Positions 62,230 through 64,000 of a stretch of DNA of 64,000 bases are shown in pieces. Below the pieces are notes generated by a model. That model was not told the DNA's origin, ran no database searches, and worked only from the letters and a program-made list of their open reading frames with translations. Positions within the stretch are counted from its first letter, which is position 1. Each line of letters begins with the position of its first letter. This DNA is from Bacteroidota bacterium (GTDB lineage Bacteria; Bacteroidota; Bacteroidia; 2-12-FULL-35-15): positions 62,001-126,000 of the forward strand of contig CANJYB010000005.1 of NCBI GenBank assembly GCA_947479085.1, written 5' to 3'. The position numbers and the translations under genes were made by a program.

Positions 62230-62294
62230 TTTTTTTCTAATCGTTTCGGCTGATTCGAAATTCAGTATTCGGTATTCCTTTTCAAAAAACTTAC

Positions 62295-63383
62295 CTACTC
62301 ATGAAAATTCATAACATCGTGCCCACCTTCCAGCAGGTATTTATCTTTCTCAAATAATTTAACATCGCTTGCTACCATTTCGCTTACCAGTTGTTCCAGG
62401 GTATGCTTTGGTTCCCAGCCAAAATGTTTTTTTGCTTTCGATGCATCACCTATTAACAGTTCCACTTCGGTAGGGCGGAAATAATTAGGGTCAACTTCCA
62501 CCACCGTTTTGCCGGTAGCCACGTTTATTCCTTTTTCGTTTTCATCCTTTCCTTCCCATTTCATAGTTATGCCCACTTCTGCAAAAGCCAGTTCCACAAA
62601 TTTACGCACGGTTATTTTTTTGCCGGTGGCCAATACATAATCATCGGCTTCTTTTTGCTGCATCATCATCCACATACCTTCCACATAATCTTTAGCATGT
62701 CCCCAGTCGCGTTCAGCATTGAGGTTTCCTAGAAATAATTTTTCCTGAAGTCCAAGATGTATTTTGGCAGCAGCACGGGTAATTTTACGGGTTACAAAAG
62801 TTTCTCCCCTGATGGGGCTTTCGTGGTTAAACAAAATTCCGTTGCAGGCATATATTCCATAAGCTTCGCGGTAGTTTTTGGTAATCCAGAAACCATATAC
62901 CTTAGCCACACCATAAGGCGAGCGGGGGTAAAACGGTGTTGTTTCTTTTTGAGGAATTTCCTGCACATAGCCATACATCTCAGAAGTAGAAGCCTGGTAA
63001 AAACGGGTTTTGCCTTCCATTTTCAATATACGGATGGCCTCCAGTATTCTTAATGTACCTATGGCGTCTGCATTGGCAGTGTATTCAGGTGTTTCGAACG
63101 ATACCTTAACATGGCTCTGGGCCGCAAGGTTATATATTTCATCAGGCTGTGTTTCCTGTATAATACGTATCAGGCTGGTAGAATCTGTTAAATCTCCGTA
63201 ATGAAGAAAAAAGTTCACCTTTTTTTCGTGCTGGTCTTTGTACAAATGGTCGATACGGCCGGTGTTGAACATAGAACTTCTGCGCTTAATGCCGTGTACT
63301 ATGTATCCTTTGCCCAACAGCAATTCTGCAAGATAGGCACCATCCTGGCCTGTTACCCCTGTTATTAATGCTACTTTACTCAT
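62295..63383 (-). CDS. gmd: GDP-mannose 4,6-dehydratase
   Basis: This 362-residue enzyme has [37 protein letters not shown], the active-site [24 protein letters not shown] and [14 protein letters not shown]-like [17 protein letters not shown]. It converts GDP-D-mannose to GDP-4-keto-6-deoxy-D-mannose, the precursor for GDP-L-fucose made by fcl. It supplies fucose-like sugars for the surface polysaccharide made by the neighbouring genes. Confidence 0.96.
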   Translation of the reverse strand: MSKVALITGVTGQDGAYLAELLLGKGYIVHGIKRRSSMFNTGRIDHLYKDQHEKKVNFFLHYGDLTDSTSLIRIIQETQPDEIYNLAAQSHVKVSFETPEYTANADAIGTLRILEAIRILKMEGKTRFYQASTSEMYGYVQEIPQKETTPFYPRSPYGVAKVYGFWITKNYREAYGIYACNGILFNHESPIRGETFVTRKITRAAAKIHLGLQEKLFLGNLNAERDWGHAKDYVEGMWMMMQQKEADDYVLATGKKITVRKFVELAFAEVGITMKWEGKDENEKGINVATGKTVVEVDPNYFRPTEVELLIGDASKAKKHFGWEPKHTLEQLVSEMVASDVKLFEKDKYLLEGGHDVMNFHE

Positions 63384-63516
63384 TTTTTCAGTTTTTATAA
63401 ATGGAGCGCAATATTACGAAATATTAACGAATTAAGGGAGAATTTAGTAAATGAGAAGATTGCAACACTACCAATACCTTATGGAATGGGATTTATTCAG
63501 CTTTTTTTAGAGAAAA

Positions 63517-63999
63517 TTACTGAATAATTATCTTTCTATTCACCGTGTTCTTTTGTTCATCTACTACACTCACAAAATAAATTCCTTTTGCAAAAGCCGA
63601 AACATCTATTTCAGAATGTTGGCTGGAGATTTCGGATTGGAAAATAATTTCTCCTAACAGATTTATTATTTTTAAATGTTGAATTTGTAGGGTAGAGGAG
63701 GTGATGGTAAATTTTCCGGAGGTAGGGTTGGGGGAGATAGAAATAGTTATTTCATCTTGGTGTTCATTTATTCCCGCATTAGTACAATCAATAACGCTTA
63801 TATCATCTATATAATAATAAGCGCGATTAATACCACCGTTATTAAGCATTTGAGTATTAGTATTAGCAGGCTTATGAAAATTTCCAATCGTCATAAATTT
63901 TTCTCCTCCGGCAGCTATAAAGCTTCCTGATACCAACATCCAGTTCGCTGTATCACCTAACATATTCCCAAGGGCGTTTTCTATTTGGGGAGAAACAAA
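63517..63999 (-). CDS. Secreted protein with T9SS type A tail, 3' part only
   Basis: About 160 residues are visible; the frame is open to the window edge (FVSPQIENALGN before the Met at 63963), so the 5' end lies outside. It has GEKFMTIGNFHKPANTNTQ, YYYIDDISVIDC and a type A sorting domain (SPNPTSGKFTITSS ... KGIYFVSVVDE). The segment aligns closely with the protein encoded at 32753-33718 (ITPQIENPTIAILNDTTNWML), so the two are paralogues. Confidence 0.85.
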   Translation of the reverse strand, partial: FVSPQIENALGNMLGDTANWMLVSGSFIAAGGEKFMTIGNFHKPANTNTQMLNNGGINRAYYYIDDISVIDCTNAGINEHQDEITISISPNPTSGKFTITSSTLQIQHLKIINLLGEIIFQSEISSQHSEIDVSAFAKGIYFVSVVDEQKNTVNRKIIIQ

Positions 64000-64000
64000 A

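Noticed and set aside
1-64000. tRNA or rRNA genes
   Set aside because: No cloverleaf or T-loop signature was recognised by eye; a covariance search (for example tRNAscan) would be needed to be sure.

Overview
The window looks like a chromosomal segment of an AT-rich member of the Bacteroidota, probably a Flavobacteriales- or Chitinophagales-like environmental lineage; the exact family cannot be told from the sequence alone. The evidence is the many secreted proteins with type IX secretion (T9SS) C-terminal sorting domains (YPNP...GIYxV...KKVIxK), one gliding-type (type B) C-terminus, a TonB receptor/DUF4249 pair, MbnP-type copper proteins, weak or absent Shine-Dalgarno sequences, and promoter boxes of the Bacteroidetes type TAnnTTTG. 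No tRNA, rRNA, CRISPR array, prophage or transposase gene was recognised.

Layout. 1-8.4 kb: end of a ComB-like phosphatase, an S1/P1-nuclease/PLC-like secreted protein, an orphan MbnP-like protein, rluF, a BaiN-like flavoprotein, pyruvate dehydrogenase E2 and E1-alpha with a four-helix-bundle gene inserted between them, and cdd. 8.5-14.4 kb: a secreted trio (aryl-sulfotransferase-like, two-domain beta protein, CotH kinase), then a 21-bp repeat array and an orphan T9SS tail. 14.4-22.4 kb: acyl reductase, SMR pump, universal stress protein with a CPA2 antiporter, miaE, recJ, a truncated PKD-protein remnant, mutY. 22.4-32.6 kb: lipoprotein, second 21-bp array, MATE pump, large T9SS type B protein, recG, small lipoprotein, cold-shock protein, MORN-type protein, trxB. 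32.7-40.8 kb: T9SS protein, 42-bp array, DUF4249 lipoprotein, TonB receptor with a premature stop, mdh, aspartic protease, DCC protein. 40.8-44.1 kb: MbnP / di-heme peroxidase / beta-propeller operon. 44.1-45 kb: an intergenic island of palindromic repeats. 45-50 kb: unknown gene, fourth 21-bp array, LytTR regulator, and a type II restriction-modification system with a controller protein and recognisable controller-binding boxes. 50-56 kb: two M1 peptidases, queG and a small conserved gene. 56-63.4 kb: envelope polysaccharide block (two Wzi/RemB-like barrels around a WecA-like transferase, fcl, gmd) with a GxxExxY cassette. The window ends in another T9SS protein.

The most unusual signal is a set of four intergenic tandem arrays with unrelated unit sequences but the same 21-bp lattice (21, 21, 42 and 21 bp), plus a weak fifth (20-21 bp) and a 105-bp (5 x 21) array beside the GxxExxY gene. 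One array has two 1-bp deletions that break any reading frame but keep the spacing, and another changes sequence completely while staying in phase. A second theme is small accessory genes (four-helix-bundle and GxxExxY) that sit between imperfect inverted repeats inside otherwise ordinary operons. A third is decay of secreted or outer-membrane genes: a T9SS tail without a body, a signal peptide with a cut PKD domain, and a TonB receptor with one nonsense codon.
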